Shown here: piece by piece, positions 44,476 to 53,057 of the stretch
Position numbering within the stretch: the first letter of the stretch is position 1
Layout: each line of letters opens with the position of its first letter
DNA from: Azospirillum thiophilum
Lineage (GTDB): Bacteria; Pseudomonadota; Alphaproteobacteria; Azospirillales; Azospirillaceae
Reading direction: 5' to 3'
DNA length: 64,000 bases
Assembly: GCF_001305595.1 (NCBI RefSeq)
Contig: NZ_CP012401.1
Span: 1,499,001 to 1,563,000 of the forward strand
Position numbers and translations under genes: made by a program
The notes under the pieces: generated by a model
What the model was told of the DNA's origin: nothing
The model's database searches: none
What the model saw: the letters and a program-made list of their open reading frames with translations, nothing else

Positions 44476-45663
44476 ATGCGTCTCGCATCCCTGGTCCTCG
44501 CGGCCCTTGCCTTGGGTGCTCCCTCCGCCCGCGCGGAGGATGCCGCGCGCATCGGCTGCGTGCCGCCGGGCGTCTGGGCCGACGGCACCGGGACGGCGAT
44601 GGAGCCAGTGCCGCTGCTGCGTCGGCTGGCCGAGGCGCCGGTGGTCCTGCTGGGCGAGCAGCATGACCGGCAGGATCATCACCGCTGGCAACTCCATACG
44701 CTTGCCGGGCTGCATGCGCTCAATCCGGACCTTGCCGTCGGGATGGAGATGCTGCCGCGCCGGCTCCAGCCGGTGCTCGATCGCTGGGCGGCGGGGGACC
44801 TGACGGAGGCGGAGTTCCTGAGGCAAACCGATTGGCGCTCGGTCTGGGGATTCGACCCGAACTTCTACCTGCCGATTCTGCAATTCGCACGGCTGCACCG
44901 GCTGCCGGTGGTGGCGCTGAACGTCGAACGGTCGCTGATCAGCCGCACCGCCCGCAACGGCTGGGCCGCCATCCCCGAGGCGGAGCGCGAGGGCGTCGGC
45001 ACGCCGGCCGGCCCGTCGGAGGCCTACCGCAGCCGGCTGGCCGAGACGCTGGCCGCGCATGACCGCCCGGCATCGCAGGCCGGCTCTGCCAACGGCGTCA
45101 CCCCGACCGATGCAGCCGCACGCTTCATCGAAGCCCAAAGCGTCTGGGACCGCGCGATGGCGGAGAAGATCGCCGAGACCCGCCGCGTCACCGGCCGCGC
45201 GGTGGTCGCCATCCTGGGCGAGGGTCATGCCGCCCATGGCGACGGCGTGCCGCACCAGCTTGCCGACCTCGGCATTACCGGGACCGCCGTGCTGCTGCCC
45301 TGGGACGCCGACCGCGATTGCGACGAGCTGGATGGCAGGATCGCAGACGCCGTCTTCGGCCTGGGGCCGTCCATTGCCGAGGCCGAGCCGCCGCGGCCGC
45401 GGCTGGGCGTGCAGCTCGATCCCGGTCCGGACGGAATCTCGGTGGGCGCCGTCAGTGACGGCAGCGTGGCGGCTGCCGCGGGCCTGCGGAGCGGAGACCG
45501 CATCCTGGCCGCCGCCGGCAATCCGGTGCGCGCGCCAGCCGATCTGGTTGCCGTCATCCGCCGTCAGGCCCCCGGCACCTGGCTGCCGCTGACCATCCGC
45601 CGCGACGGCGCGGACCGCGAACTGGTGGCGAAGTTTCCGGCGGAACCGCTGCCTGGGCGTTAG
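44476..45663 (+). CDS. Exported ChaN-family protein with C-terminal PDZ domain
   Basis: A 395-residue secreted protein. A signal peptide (about residues 1-20, ending SARAED) leads to a ChaN/PF04187-type domain (about 45-285). Its hallmarks are VVLLGEQHDRQDHHRW, AVGMEMLPRRLQPVLDRW and a late VVAILGEGHAAHGDGVPHQL. ChaN-like proteins bind haem in iron uptake or have a hydrolase-like His/Glu site. The last 90 residues form a PDZ-like domain (RLGVQLDPGPDGISVGAV, GLRSGDRILAAAGNPV). The ATG at 44476 fits the signal peptide; a TTG at 44434 would add 14 residues. It converges on the Nudix gene with 16 bases between. Confidence 0.8.
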   Translation: MRLASLVLAALALGAPSARAEDAARIGCVPPGVWADGTGTAMEPVPLLRRLAEAPVVLLGEQHDRQDHHRWQLHTLAGLHALNPDLAVGMEMLPRRLQPVLDRWAAGDLTEAEFLRQTDWRSVWGFDPNFYLPILQFARLHRLPVVALNVERSLISRTARNGWAAIPEAEREGVGTPAGPSEAYRSRLAETLAAHDRPASQAGSANGVTPTDAAARFIEAQSVWDRAMAEKIAETRRVTGRAVVAILGEGHAAHGDGVPHQLADLGITGTAVLLPWDADRDCDELDGRIADAVFGLGPSIAEAEPPRPRLGVQLDPGPDGISVGAVSDGSVAAAAGLRSGDRILAAAGNPVRAPADLVAVIRRQAPGTWLPLTIRRDGADRELVAKFPAEPLPGR

Positions 45664-45679
45664 GGGATTCGCCGTCCGC

Positions 45680-46285
45680 CTACAGCATCCGTTCCCAGCG
45701 GGCGAGCGCGTCGGGGGTGGGATTGACTGCGGGAGCGCAGTCGTCGTGGCCCAGCCGCTCGCGATGTTCCCGCAAGGCCCAGACGACGGTGGGGAAGGCC
45801 AGCTCGGGCCAGGGAATCTCCTCCCAGGCGAACAGGCCGACCTCCAGGCTTTCCGGGCCGGGCTCGACCTCCGGCGACAGCAGGCGGGCGCGGAAGATCA
45901 TCTGCACCTGGCTGATGCGCGGAATGTCGTAGATCGCCAGCAGATGGTCGATGGCGATGCGGGCGCGCGCCTCCTCCCACGCCTCGCGGGCGGCGCCGTC
46001 GCGGGTGCTCTCGCGCTCCTCCATGTAGCCGGCGGGCAGGGTCCAGAAGCCCTTGCGCGGCTCGATGGCGCGGCGGCACAGCAGGATGCGCCCGTCCTCC
46101 CAGGTCGCCACCGCTCCCACCACGATCAGCGGGTTCTGGTAGGCGATGTAGCCGCAGTCGGGGCACATCAGCCGCTCGCGGTCCTCGCCGGGCGGGATGG
46201 CGCGGACGCGGGGGCCGCCGCAGTCGGGCGCGCAGGGAGGGGTGCTGTCGGCGGCGTTGACGGTGGGGAGCGTGTCGTCGGGCAT
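45680..46285 (-). CDS. Nudix hydrolase with N-terminal zinc ribbon
   Basis: A 201-residue pyrophosphohydrolase. Four cysteines near residues 18-42 (CAPDC and CPDC) form a zinc ribbon like that of NudC-type or COG1051-type proteins. The Nudix box (about residues 86-108) reads GYMEERESTRDGAAREAWEEARA, keeping the REAWEEA metal-binding core but with Ala for the last Gly. Substrate could be a dinucleotide or NDP-sugar. It is divergent from rmuC. Confidence 0.88.
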   Translation of the reverse strand: MPDDTLPTVNAADSTPPCAPDCGGPRVRAIPPGEDRERLMCPDCGYIAYQNPLIVVGAVATWEDGRILLCRRAIEPRKGFWTLPAGYMEERESTRDGAAREAWEEARARIAIDHLLAIYDIPRISQVQMIFRARLLSPEVEPGPESLEVGLFAWEEIPWPELAFPTVVWALREHRERLGHDDCAPAVNPTPDALARWERML

Positions 46286-46436
46286 GGCCTCCGATATGGC
46301 GCGGTATCCTCCGTTGGGCAAGCGGAGAAAGAGCGGGCGCGGCCATCGCCCGGCTGTGTTTCCCCGGCCGCGCCCTGGCTGCTCCGGATCCATCCGTTCG
46401 CGGCCTGTTCCAATTCGCGTTTCGTTCCGATAGGCT

Positions 46437-47975
46437 GTGCCCTTCTTCGATGTGGGGGAGCGGGTGTTGACGCAGTTCGCGGTGAACGGGATTGCGGTGG
46501 ACGGGCTGTCGTTGGTGGCCGGGCTGCTGGCCGGCCTGCTGCTGGGGGTTGCCGTCGCCTGGGCGGTGCTGCGCGCCGCCGCCGGCCGGGCCGAGGCTGC
46601 CGCCGCCGCCCTGCATGCGGAGTTCGCCACCCGCCTGGATCTCGCCGAACGGACCGAGGACGATCTGCGCGAGGAGATCGAGGCGCGCGACCACCAGATC
46701 GCCCGGCTGCACGGCGAGACCGCCGATGCCCGCGAAACCCATGCCCGGCTGTCCACCCGGCTGGACGCCGAGCGGGCGGCGGCTGCCGAGAAGCTGGCCC
46801 TGCTGGAACGGGCGCAGACGGTGCTGACCGATAGTTTCAAGGCGCTGTCGGCCGAAGCCCTGCACCGCAACAACCGCAGCTTCCTCGATCTGGCGCGCGA
46901 GACGCTGGCCGGCTTCCAGGAGCAGGCGAAGGGCGACCTCGATAAGCGCCAGACCGCCATCGCCGCCATCGTCGATCCGGTGCGCCAGTCGCTGGAGGCG
47001 ATGGACCGCCAGATCCGCGACCTGGAGAGCACGCGGGCCGGCGCCTATGAGGGGCTGAAGCAGCAGGTGCTGTCGCTGGTCGAGACCCAGGGCCAGCTGC
47101 GGGCGGAGACCGGCAACCTCGTCCGCGCGCTCCGCACCCCGGCGGCCCGCGGGCGCTGGGGCGAAATCCAGCTGCGCCGGGTCTGCGAGATGGCGGGGAT
47201 GCTCGACCATTGCGACTTCGTCGAGCAGGCGTCGGTGGAGGGTGGCGCCGTCGGGCCGGGCGGCGGCAGGCTGCGTCCCGACCTGATCGTCACGCTGCCC
47301 GGCGGCAAGACCATCGTGGTCGACGCCAAGACCCCGCTCGAAGGCTATCTGGACGGCGTCCAGGCGGTCGACGACACGGCCCGGCGCGACGGCATGGCCC
47401 GCCACGCCCGCCATGTGCGCGAGCACATGAAGCAGCTCGGCGCCAAGGGCTATTGGGACCAGTTCGACGACAGCCCGGAATTCGTCGTGCTGTTCCTGCC
47501 CGGCGAGAATTTCTTCTCCGCCGCGCTGGAGCAGGATCCGGCGCTGATCGAGGCCGGCATCGACCATCGCGTCATCCTGGCCACCCCGACCACGCTGATC
47601 GCCCTGCTGCGCGCCGTCGCCTATGGCTGGCGGCAGGAGCGGCTGGCCGACAACGCCCGCGAGATCAGCGCCCTGGGGGCGGAGCTGTACAAGCGGCTGT
47701 CCGACCTGGGCGGCCATATGGAGCGGCTGGGCGGCCAGCTCGACAAGGCGGTCGGCTGCTACAACAGTGCGGTCGGCACGCTGGAATCGCGGGTGCTGGT
47801 CAGCGCGCGCCGCTTCCGCGACCTGCATGCCGCACCCGAGGGGGCGGAAATCCCGCTGCTGGAGCCGCTCGACCACAGCCCGCGCCGCCTGCAGGCGGCG
47901 GAATTGCGGGCAGAGGAATTGCGGGCAGTGGATTTGCGGGCAGTGGATTTGCGGGTTGGCGGCGATGCGGATTGA
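46437..47975 (+). CDS. rmuC: DNA recombination protein RmuC
   Basis: RmuC limits inversions and rearrangements between repeats in E. coli and has a nuclease-like core. The 512-residue product has an N-terminal membrane segment (about residues 20-46) and a coiled coil (about 48-135, many RLDLAERTEDDL-type heptads). The conserved core is RTPAARGRWGEIQLRRVCEMAGM and RPDLIVTLPGGKTIVVDAKTPL near residues 235-300, followed by FLPGENFFSAAL. It starts at a GTG. The C-terminus ends in four 15-base repeats encoding ELRAE/ELRAV/DLRAV/DLRV. Confidence 0.93.
   Translation: MPFFDVGERVLTQFAVNGIAVDGLSLVAGLLAGLLLGVAVAWAVLRAAAGRAEAAAAALHAEFATRLDLAERTEDDLREEIEARDHQIARLHGETADARETHARLSTRLDAERAAAAEKLALLERAQTVLTDSFKALSAEALHRNNRSFLDLARETLAGFQEQAKGDLDKRQTAIAAIVDPVRQSLEAMDRQIRDLESTRAGAYEGLKQQVLSLVETQGQLRAETGNLVRALRTPAARGRWGEIQLRRVCEMAGMLDHCDFVEQASVEGGAVGPGGGRLRPDLIVTLPGGKTIVVDAKTPLEGYLDGVQAVDDTARRDGMARHARHVREHMKQLGAKGYWDQFDDSPEFVVLFLPGENFFSAALEQDPALIEAGIDHRVILATPTTLIALLRAVAYGWRQERLADNAREISALGAELYKRLSDLGGHMERLGGQLDKAVGCYNSAVGTLESRVLVSARRFRDLHAAPEGAEIPLLEPLDHSPRRLQAAELRAEELRAVDLRAVDLRVGGDAD
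47898..47957. repeat. Four 15-base tandem repeats at the 3' end of rmuC
   Basis: Four contiguous units of the form (G)(A/T)GGA(A/T)TTGCGGGCA make a repeated five-residue motif ELRA(E/V) at the C-terminus. The period is a multiple of three, so copy-number change would not break the frame. Confidence 0.75.
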
Positions 47976-48044
47976 GGGCGGCTGTGCTATGGATGCGGCC
48001 GGGCCGACGGCCTGCCTCCCCTTCTTGCCGACATGAGACGACCG

Positions 48045-48218
48045 ATGACGGACCAGACCGTCCGCTGTGACCGCTGCGACCACCGCTACCCCGCCACTGA
48101 ACAGGGCTGCCCGCGCTGCCGGTCGATCCGACGCACCAATGCCGTGATCGTGGTGCTGCTGGTGATGCTGGTGATCCTCGCCCTGGGCGGCTGGATCGGC
48201 ATCCAGATCCTGACCTGA
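48045..48218 (+). CDS. Small zinc-ribbon membrane protein A
   Basis: A 57-residue protein (61 if the ATG at 48033 is used). An N-terminal zinc ribbon, Cys-x2-Cys then ten residues then Cys-Pro-x-Cys (CDRC and CPRC), is followed at once by RSIRR and a single hydrophobic helix. The same plan, with identical cysteine spacing and the CRSxRR junction, recurs in the protein at 50557-50763. The two flank the PilZ chemoreceptor on the same strand. No known family was recognised. It may sense metal or redox state, or act as a small membrane partner; that is speculation. Confidence 0.7.
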   Translation: MTDQTVRCDRCDHRYPATEQGCPRCRSIRRTNAVIVVLLVMLVILALGGWIGIQILT

Positions 48219-48276
48219 GCCTGCCGCTTCCGGTGAGGCTCGTGCAGACGCTGCACAATTTGGGGGCGAATCGCCT

Positions 48277-48328
48277 AGCGAAACATCATTTCGCTGAGAC
48301 CCGATAATCGAGCAAGTTTTTTGCTTGT
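48277..48328. promoter_or_regulatory. Tandem hairpins upstream of the PilZ chemoreceptor gene
   Basis: A perfect seven-base inverted repeat AGCGAAA/TTTCGCT (48277-48295, loop CATCA) is followed by a shorter one, AGCAA/TTGCT (48311-48325). Together they sit 60-110 bases before the receptor start. They may terminate the upstream small gene or form part of the receptor leader. Confidence 0.4.
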
Positions 48329-48387
48329 CACAAATGGGACAATTTGAGAAGCAACCCTTCGCCGTCGTCTCTGCGCAAGGGCACATC

Positions 48388-50421
48388 ATGCTGAAGACTC
48401 TCAGGATCGCCGCGCTCACCAACCTGTTCGGCGTGGTGGTCACGCTTGGTTTCCTGGCGGTCGCCGTCACCGGTGCGCTGGCGATCCGTGAGTTGAAGGT
48501 GGGCGGTCCGATCTACCAGCGCATCGTGCTGGGCAAGGACGTGATCGCTGACATCCTGCCCCCGCCGGAATATGTCATCGAAGCCTATCTGGAGGCGACG
48601 CTGGCGATGAACGACCCGGCTTCGGCCGGCCAGCGGCGCGGGCGTCTGGCTCAACTGCGCAAGGACTATGACGAGCGGCATGACTATTGGCTGAAGGAGA
48701 GCTTCGAGCCCACGATCCTGGAAACGCTGACCAGGACCTCGCACGCGCCGGTGATGCGCTTCTGGACTGAGGTCGAGACCGTCTTCCTGCCTGCGCTGGC
48801 CCGCAAGGACGAGGCGGCGGCAAGAGCCTCCTACAAGATCATCGCCGATGCCTACGCCGCCCACCGTGCCGTCGTCGACCGGATCGTGGAGGCCACCACC
48901 CGCTACAACAGTGAAACCGAGGTCTATGCCGCCGACCGCGAACGCCTGTTCATGACCGCGGTGTGGGGCGTCTCGGCCCTGGTGTTGGCGGTGGTGGTGG
49001 TGGGCGTGCTGGGCATAAGGCGGCGCGTGGTGCGGCCGGTGGGCGAACTCACCGCGGCGATGCGCACCCTGGCCCAGGGCAACCTCGCCGTCGCGATCCC
49101 CGGCGCCGACCGCAATGACGAGATCGGGGCGATGGCCCGGGCGCTCCGCGTCTTCAAGGAGAATGCGGAGGAGGCCGAACGGCTGCGCAGGCTGCGCGAG
49201 GAGGAACGCGAGCGGTCCGAACGCGAAAAGCAGGCCGCCCTGCAGCATATGGCCGAGACGGTGGAGACCGAGGCGTCCAATGCAGTGGATGTGGTCGCCA
49301 GCCAGACCGGCCAGATGGCCGGCAACGCCACCCGAATGGCCGAATCGGCCCGCGCGGTCAGCGACAACAGCCAGAGCGTCGCCGCCGCCGCGACCCAGGC
49401 GCTGTCCAACGCCCAGACCGTGGCCGCCGCGTCCGAACAGCTCAGCGCTTCGATCCGCGAGATCGCCAGCCAGATCGCCACCGCCACCGCGATGACCGGC
49501 GAGGCGGTGGAGGCATCGGCCCGGGCGGAGGAGACGATCCAGCGTCTGTCCGATGCCGTGACCCGGATCGGCGAGGTGACCGGCCTGATCAACGACGTCG
49601 CCGGCCAGACCAATTTGCTGGCGCTGAACGCCACCATCGAGGCGGCGCGGGCCGGGGAGGCCGGCAAGGGCTTCGCCGTCGTCGCCAGCGAGGTGAAGCT
49701 GCTTGCCGGCCAGACCGCCAAGGCGACGGAGGAGATCGAAAGCCAGATCGCCGCCATCCAGGCCACCACCGCCGAGGCGGTCGAGGCGGTGCGCGCCATC
49801 GCCGGGCGGGTGCGCGGGGTGGAAAGCGTGTCGGCCAACGTCGCCGCCGCGATCGAGGAACAGGAGGCGGCGACCGGCGAGATCGCCCGCAACGTCGTCC
49901 AGACCTCCAACGCCGCGCAGGAGGTGGCGACCCGCATCGCCGCAGTCTCCCAGGAGGCGACGACCACCGGTGAACGCGCCGTCGAGGTCAACGCCCTGTC
50001 CGGCCGGGTGGCGACCAGCATCGACCAGCTCCGCCGTGTCCTGGTGGAGGCGATCCGCACCGCGACGCCGGAGGTCAACCGCCGGTCGGCGCCGCGTTAT
50101 CCGCTGAACCGCCCGGGCCGGCTGGGTATCGGGCTGGAGGGCGGGCGCGAGGTGCCGGTCACGGTCGACAACGCCTCCGAAGGCGGGGCGCAGCTCAGCG
50201 GCCTGCCTTCGGAGCTGTGGGCCGGCCTGGCCGAGGGGACCGTGCTGCGCGTCGCCCTGCCGGGGCTGGAGCCGGTCCCCGCCGCCGTGCGTGGACTCGA
50301 GCCGGGTCCCGGCGGCCGCCTGCATGTGACCTTCACCCTGGCCGCTGCCGACCGCGCCCGCTTCGCCGAACAGTTCCGCCGCACCGTCGCCGGCCTGACG
50401 CCGCTGGAGCGGGCAGCCTGA
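48388..50421 (+). CDS. Methyl-accepting chemoreceptor with C-terminal PilZ domain (Tlp1-like)
   Basis: A 677-residue transmembrane receptor. The first helix (about residues 8-30), periplasmic sensor (31-190) and second helix (about 191-212) are followed by HAMP ([21 protein letters not shown]). The signalling domain (about 290-555) carries the hairpin tip [25 protein letters not shown] PilZ domain (about 562-660) is fused at the end, with RxxxR (RSAPR) and NxSxxG (NASEGG), the two c-di-GMP-binding motifs. This is the design of Azospirillum Tlp1, an energy-taxis receptor tuned by c-di-GMP. The ATG at 48388 suits the first helix; one at 48325 adds a soluble tail. The neighbours are small zinc-ribbon membrane proteins. 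Confidence 0.92.
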   Translation: MLKTLRIAALTNLFGVVVTLGFLAVAVTGALAIRELKVGGPIYQRIVLGKDVIADILPPPEYVIEAYLEATLAMNDPASAGQRRGRLAQLRKDYDERHDYWLKESFEPTILETLTRTSHAPVMRFWTEVETVFLPALARKDEAAARASYKIIADAYAAHRAVVDRIVEATTRYNSETEVYAADRERLFMTAVWGVSALVLAVVVVGVLGIRRRVVRPVGELTAAMRTLAQGNLAVAIPGADRNDEIGAMARALRVFKENAEEAERLRRLREEERERSEREKQAALQHMAETVETEASNAVDVVASQTGQMAGNATRMAESARAVSDNSQSVAAAATQALSNAQTVAAASEQLSASIREIASQIATATAMTGEAVEASARAEETIQRLSDAVTRIGEVTGLINDVAGQTNLLALNATIEAARAGEAGKGFAVVASEVKLLAGQTAKATEEIESQIAAIQATTAEAVEAVRAIAGRVRGVESVSANVAAAIEEQEAATGEIARNVVQTSNAAQEVATRIAAVSQEATTTGERAVEVNALSGRVATSIDQLRRVLVEAIRTATPEVNRRSAPRYPLNRPGRLGIGLEGGREVPVTVDNASEGGAQLSGLPSELWAGLAEGTVLRVALPGLEPVPAAVRGLEPGPGGRLHVTFTLAAADRARFAEQFRRTVAGLTPLERAA

Positions 50422-50556
50422 CCGCGAATCGCCGGATTGGCGCCATTGGAGGCGGGAATTTCGGAGATGACAGGCATTTCATGACGATTGGGCGGTGCGA
50501 GGGTCCAGAATGACCGCGTCCAGGGGCCTATGGCCCGCGTCGAAAGCCTGTCCGCC

Positions 50557-50763
50557 ATGGTCGACACCACAGCCTGCCCCTACTGCGGCTCCGATTACGG
50601 GCATGGACCCGACGACTGCCCGTTGTGCCGGTCGGCCCGGCGCAAGGATCTGGTCGTGCGCCTGCTCATCGGGCTGATGTTCGTCATCCCCATCCTGACG
50701 CTGCTCGCCACGGCTCTGCTGGATGGCGGAGTTGGGGAGACGCTGCTGTCGCTTGGGGGGTGA
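50557..50763 (+). CDS. Small zinc-ribbon membrane protein B
   Basis: A 68-residue relative of the protein at 48045-48218. The ribbon is CPYC, ten residues, CPLC, then RSARRKDL and one long hydrophobic helix (LLIGLMFVIPILTLLATALL). In-frame ATGs at 50530 and 50488 are alternative starts. It lies 135 bases after the PilZ chemoreceptor, which makes a symmetrical arrangement of related small proteins on each side of the receptor. No function can be named. Confidence 0.68.
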   Translation: MVDTTACPYCGSDYGHGPDDCPLCRSARRKDLVVRLLIGLMFVIPILTLLATALLDGGVGETLLSLGG

Positions 50764-50810
50764 AGTGAGCGCAACGCGGGCGCTGCGGCCGTGATGCCGC
50801 GGCGCCCTCC

Positions 50811-51887
50811 TTATAGATGACCCGTCCGCGCCGATTGCTCCAGCGCCTTGATGTGCGACAGGCCAGGCAGGATCTCCGACTTCACGAATTCCATGCGGCG
50901 GTTGGGTCCGCCGCCGCCGCGGGCGAAGCGGTGTTTCCACAAATCCATCTTCACGGCCAGACCGCACAGCACGCCGCCGATGGTGACGTGGTGGGAGGAG
51001 ATCAACTCGCGGATCGTCCGGAAGGTGTCGGCGTTGATGTCGCTCCAGAAGTCCTTGGAGCGGTTGTCAAAGCTCTCGAACCGGCCGGTGATGGAGGTGG
51101 AGATGTCGGTCAGGTCGCGGGCGATGTCGTCGAGCATGCGCATCTGGCGGGAATCGCGCTTCACCTCGGCGGAACTGCGGATCTCGCCCATCCAGGTGAC
51201 GAAGCGCTGCACCTCCGGCACGATCTCGTCCAGGCATTTGCGGAAATAGGCCAGCGACAGGAAGATGTCGCCATACTCCTCCAGGAACTGCGGGATTTCG
51301 CCCAGTCCGATGTCCAGCCGGTCGGCCATCATGCGCAGGTTGCGCAGCGCCTCGTCCCGGTTGGGATTGGCGAACAGCTGGATGATGTCGGTGACGTCGG
51401 CGACCTGCACCTCCTCCGTGCCATAGACATATTCCATCAACGGGCGGGTGAAGACCCGCATGTAGTTGGTCAGCTCCGCCTTCTTGCGGTCGGACAGGGT
51501 CAGCGACTCGACGCTGTTGACGTCGATGTTCAGCCGCCGCAACTCGATGCGCGAGGAATAGACGTCGAAGCTGGACGCGGCGCCGATCTTTTCCAGCTTC
51601 ACCAGATCGCGTTCGATCTCGTCCTTGTGGGATTCGAAATAGGCGGGGAGGTGGCGGGCGGTCACCTGGCCGCTGCCGGTCTGGGCGTCGCGGAACATCT
51701 CCACCACGGTCTGCAACCGGACGTTCTTGATCAGCCGGGAATGCTGAAGACCGGGAGTTTCCAGCGGGATGGCCGACAATGGCAGGATGTGCAGCGAATC
51801 GCGGGCCTCGTCGTCCCAGGATTTACGCTTTTCGGTATCTGCCGCGGTTCTTGCCTCTGCCGCGGTATCGCTTTCCCCGCCATCCAC
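50811..51887 (-). CDS. Uncharacterised helical protein
   Basis: A 358-residue soluble protein that was not recognised. It has no signal peptide or membrane segment. The first 30 residues are acidic and disordered-looking, and the rest looks almost wholly alpha-helical. Notable segments are TRHLPAYFESHKDEIERDLVKLEKIGA-like charged helices near residue 78, LEEYGDIFLSLAYFRKCLDEIVPEVQRF near 205, and SRQMRMLDDIARDLTDISTSI near 248. A glycine-flanked SHHVTIGGVLCGL stretch lies near 303. It converges on small zinc-ribbon protein B. The coding pattern (GC-rich third positions, no internal stops) supports a real gene. Confidence 0.72.
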   Translation of the reverse strand: MDGGESDTAAEARTAADTEKRKSWDDEARDSLHILPLSAIPLETPGLQHSRLIKNVRLQTVVEMFRDAQTGSGQVTARHLPAYFESHKDEIERDLVKLEKIGAASSFDVYSSRIELRRLNIDVNSVESLTLSDRKKAELTNYMRVFTRPLMEYVYGTEEVQVADVTDIIQLFANPNRDEALRNLRMMADRLDIGLGEIPQFLEEYGDIFLSLAYFRKCLDEIVPEVQRFVTWMGEIRSSAEVKRDSRQMRMLDDIARDLTDISTSITGRFESFDNRSKDFWSDINADTFRTIRELISSHHVTIGGVLCGLAVKMDLWKHRFARGGGGPNRRMEFVKSEILPGLSHIKALEQSARTGHL

Positions 51888-52100
51888 CCGGCCGTCTCCC
51901 GATGCGTTTTTACGCCTGCATCAACGATTATCGCAGAGCGCACCTTACAACAGGAGTTAGGGCTGACAAGGATCGAGATGCTGCTGTCTGCGACGCGAAA
52001 GCGACAAATCGAAGCGGGCAGCCAAGCGACTCGCGCTTGTGAACCACTGCCCTTGCTGCCGGACACGCCGGCTGCCGCCGGCGCATCCGTTCCGCAACGG

Positions 52101-52328
52101 TCAGTGGACGCTGACCGGTTCCATGTCGTTCTGCACGATGGCGGCGAAGGCCAGGTCGCGCTCGGCGACGACGCTCAGCGGCGTGCCGTCGGCGGCGTGG
52201 ATCGCGAAGGCGAGGGTGCCGTCCACCTCGACGTGGCGGACATAGGCGACGTCGCCAAGGCCGAAGCCGGCGAAATCCTGGGGCGACAGCTGGCGCAGCT
52301 GGCTGTGGGTGTCGTTGATCATCATCAT
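52101..52328 (-). CDS. DUF1150-family small protein
   Basis: A 75-residue protein matching the DUF1150 pattern: GLGDVAYVRHVEVDG, FAIHAADGTPLSVV, then RDLAFAAIVQNDMEPVSVH at the C-terminus. In alphaproteobacteria this family very often follows an hsp20 gene, as here (112 bases downstream of one on the same strand), so a role in the heat-shock response is likely but unproven. Three ATGs in a row (52328, 52325, 52322) leave the exact start open. Confidence 0.85.
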   Translation of the reverse strand: MMMINDTHSQLRQLSPQDFAGFGLGDVAYVRHVEVDGTLAFAIHAADGTPLSVVAERDLAFAAIVQNDMEPVSVH

Positions 52329-52440
52329 GGTCTCCCGGCGGCTCCCCTTATGGGCGGTCGCGCGTGCAGAGTATCGGGAACGAGATGTGCAGGGAACGGA
52401 ATGCGCATGAAAATCCGGCTGCCGGAATCCGGTCGTCGAT

Positions 52441-52914
52441 TCAGCCGTCCCTGCCGTCGGCGGACACGTCGATGGTGCGGGGCGCGGCACCGGCGGCCTT
52501 CTTCGGCTGCTCGATCTTGATGGTGCGGACCTTGGGTTCCGGCATCGGGCGGGTCAGGTCGATGTTCAGCAACCCGTTGTCGAGCGAACAGCCCACCACC
52601 TCGATCCCCTCGGCCAGCACGAAGCTGCGCTGGAACTGCCGCGCGGCGATGCCGCGATGCAGGTAGATGCGCGACTTGTCGTCGGTCTGGCGGCCGCGGA
52701 TGACCAGCTGGTTGTCCTCGATCTGGACCGACAGGTCCTCGGAGGTGAAACCGGCAACGGCCAGCGTGATGCGCAGTCCGTCGTCGCCGATCTGCTCGAT
52801 GTTGTAGGGCGGGTAGCCTTCGGCCGAATTCTTGGCGATGCGGTCGAGCGTCCGCTCGAACTGGTCGAACCCGAGCAGGAGCGGACTGTTGAAGAGCGAA
52901 AGGCGAGTCGTCAC
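52441..52914 (-). CDS. Small heat-shock protein, Hsp20/IbpA family
   Basis: An ATP-independent chaperone of 157 residues that holds unfolding proteins. The N-terminal SPLLLGFDQFERTLDRIA and YPPYNIEQIGDDGLRITLAVAGF lead into the alpha-crystallin domain (about residues 37-130). The domain ends in GLLNIDLTRPMPEP, with an Ile-Lys-Ile segment (TIKIEQ) as the tail anchor. Translation starts at a GTG with an AGGAGG ribosome site seven bases upstream, partly enclosed in a possible hairpin. A candidate heat-shock (sigma-32) promoter lies about 100 bases before the start, and a DUF1150 gene follows. Confidence 0.93.
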   Translation of the reverse strand: MTTRLSLFNSPLLLGFDQFERTLDRIAKNSAEGYPPYNIEQIGDDGLRITLAVAGFTSEDLSVQIEDNQLVIRGRQTDDKSRIYLHRGIAARQFQRSFVLAEGIEVVGCSLDNGLLNIDLTRPMPEPKVRTIKIEQPKKAAGAAPRTIDVSADGRDG

Positions 52915-52917
52915 GAC

Positions 52918-52955
52918 GCATCCTCCTCACGACGGGAGCGAGTTGCGGGAGATGG
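52918..52955 (-). promoter_or_regulatory. Possible RNA-thermometer-like hairpin masking the hsp20 ribosome site
   Basis: In the transcript the AGGAGG can pair with an upstream CTCC (CTCCCGTCGTGAGGAGG), and flanking GCG/CGC bases may extend the stem with a bulge. Alphaproteobacterial hsp20 genes often use such ROSE-type thermometers. The helix is short, so this is only a candidate. Confidence 0.35.
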
Positions 52956-53015
52956 GCCCGTTTCCGGCGCCCGGCGGATCGGCGGCCCAGCACATGCCGG
53001 CGCCGCCATGCCTAT

Positions 53016-53044
53016 AGATTGGGAGGCGGGATGCCGCGATCAAG
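53016..53044 (-). promoter_or_regulatory. Candidate sigma-32 (RpoH) promoter for hsp20
   Basis: On the reverse strand CTTGATC (53044-53038) and CCCAATCT (53023-53016) are separated by 14 bases. This resembles the heat-shock consensus CTTGAAA-N11-16-CCCCATnT. The position, about 100 bases before the hsp20 GTG, fits. Confidence 0.45.
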
Positions 53045-53057
53045 CATCTTGCAGGCC

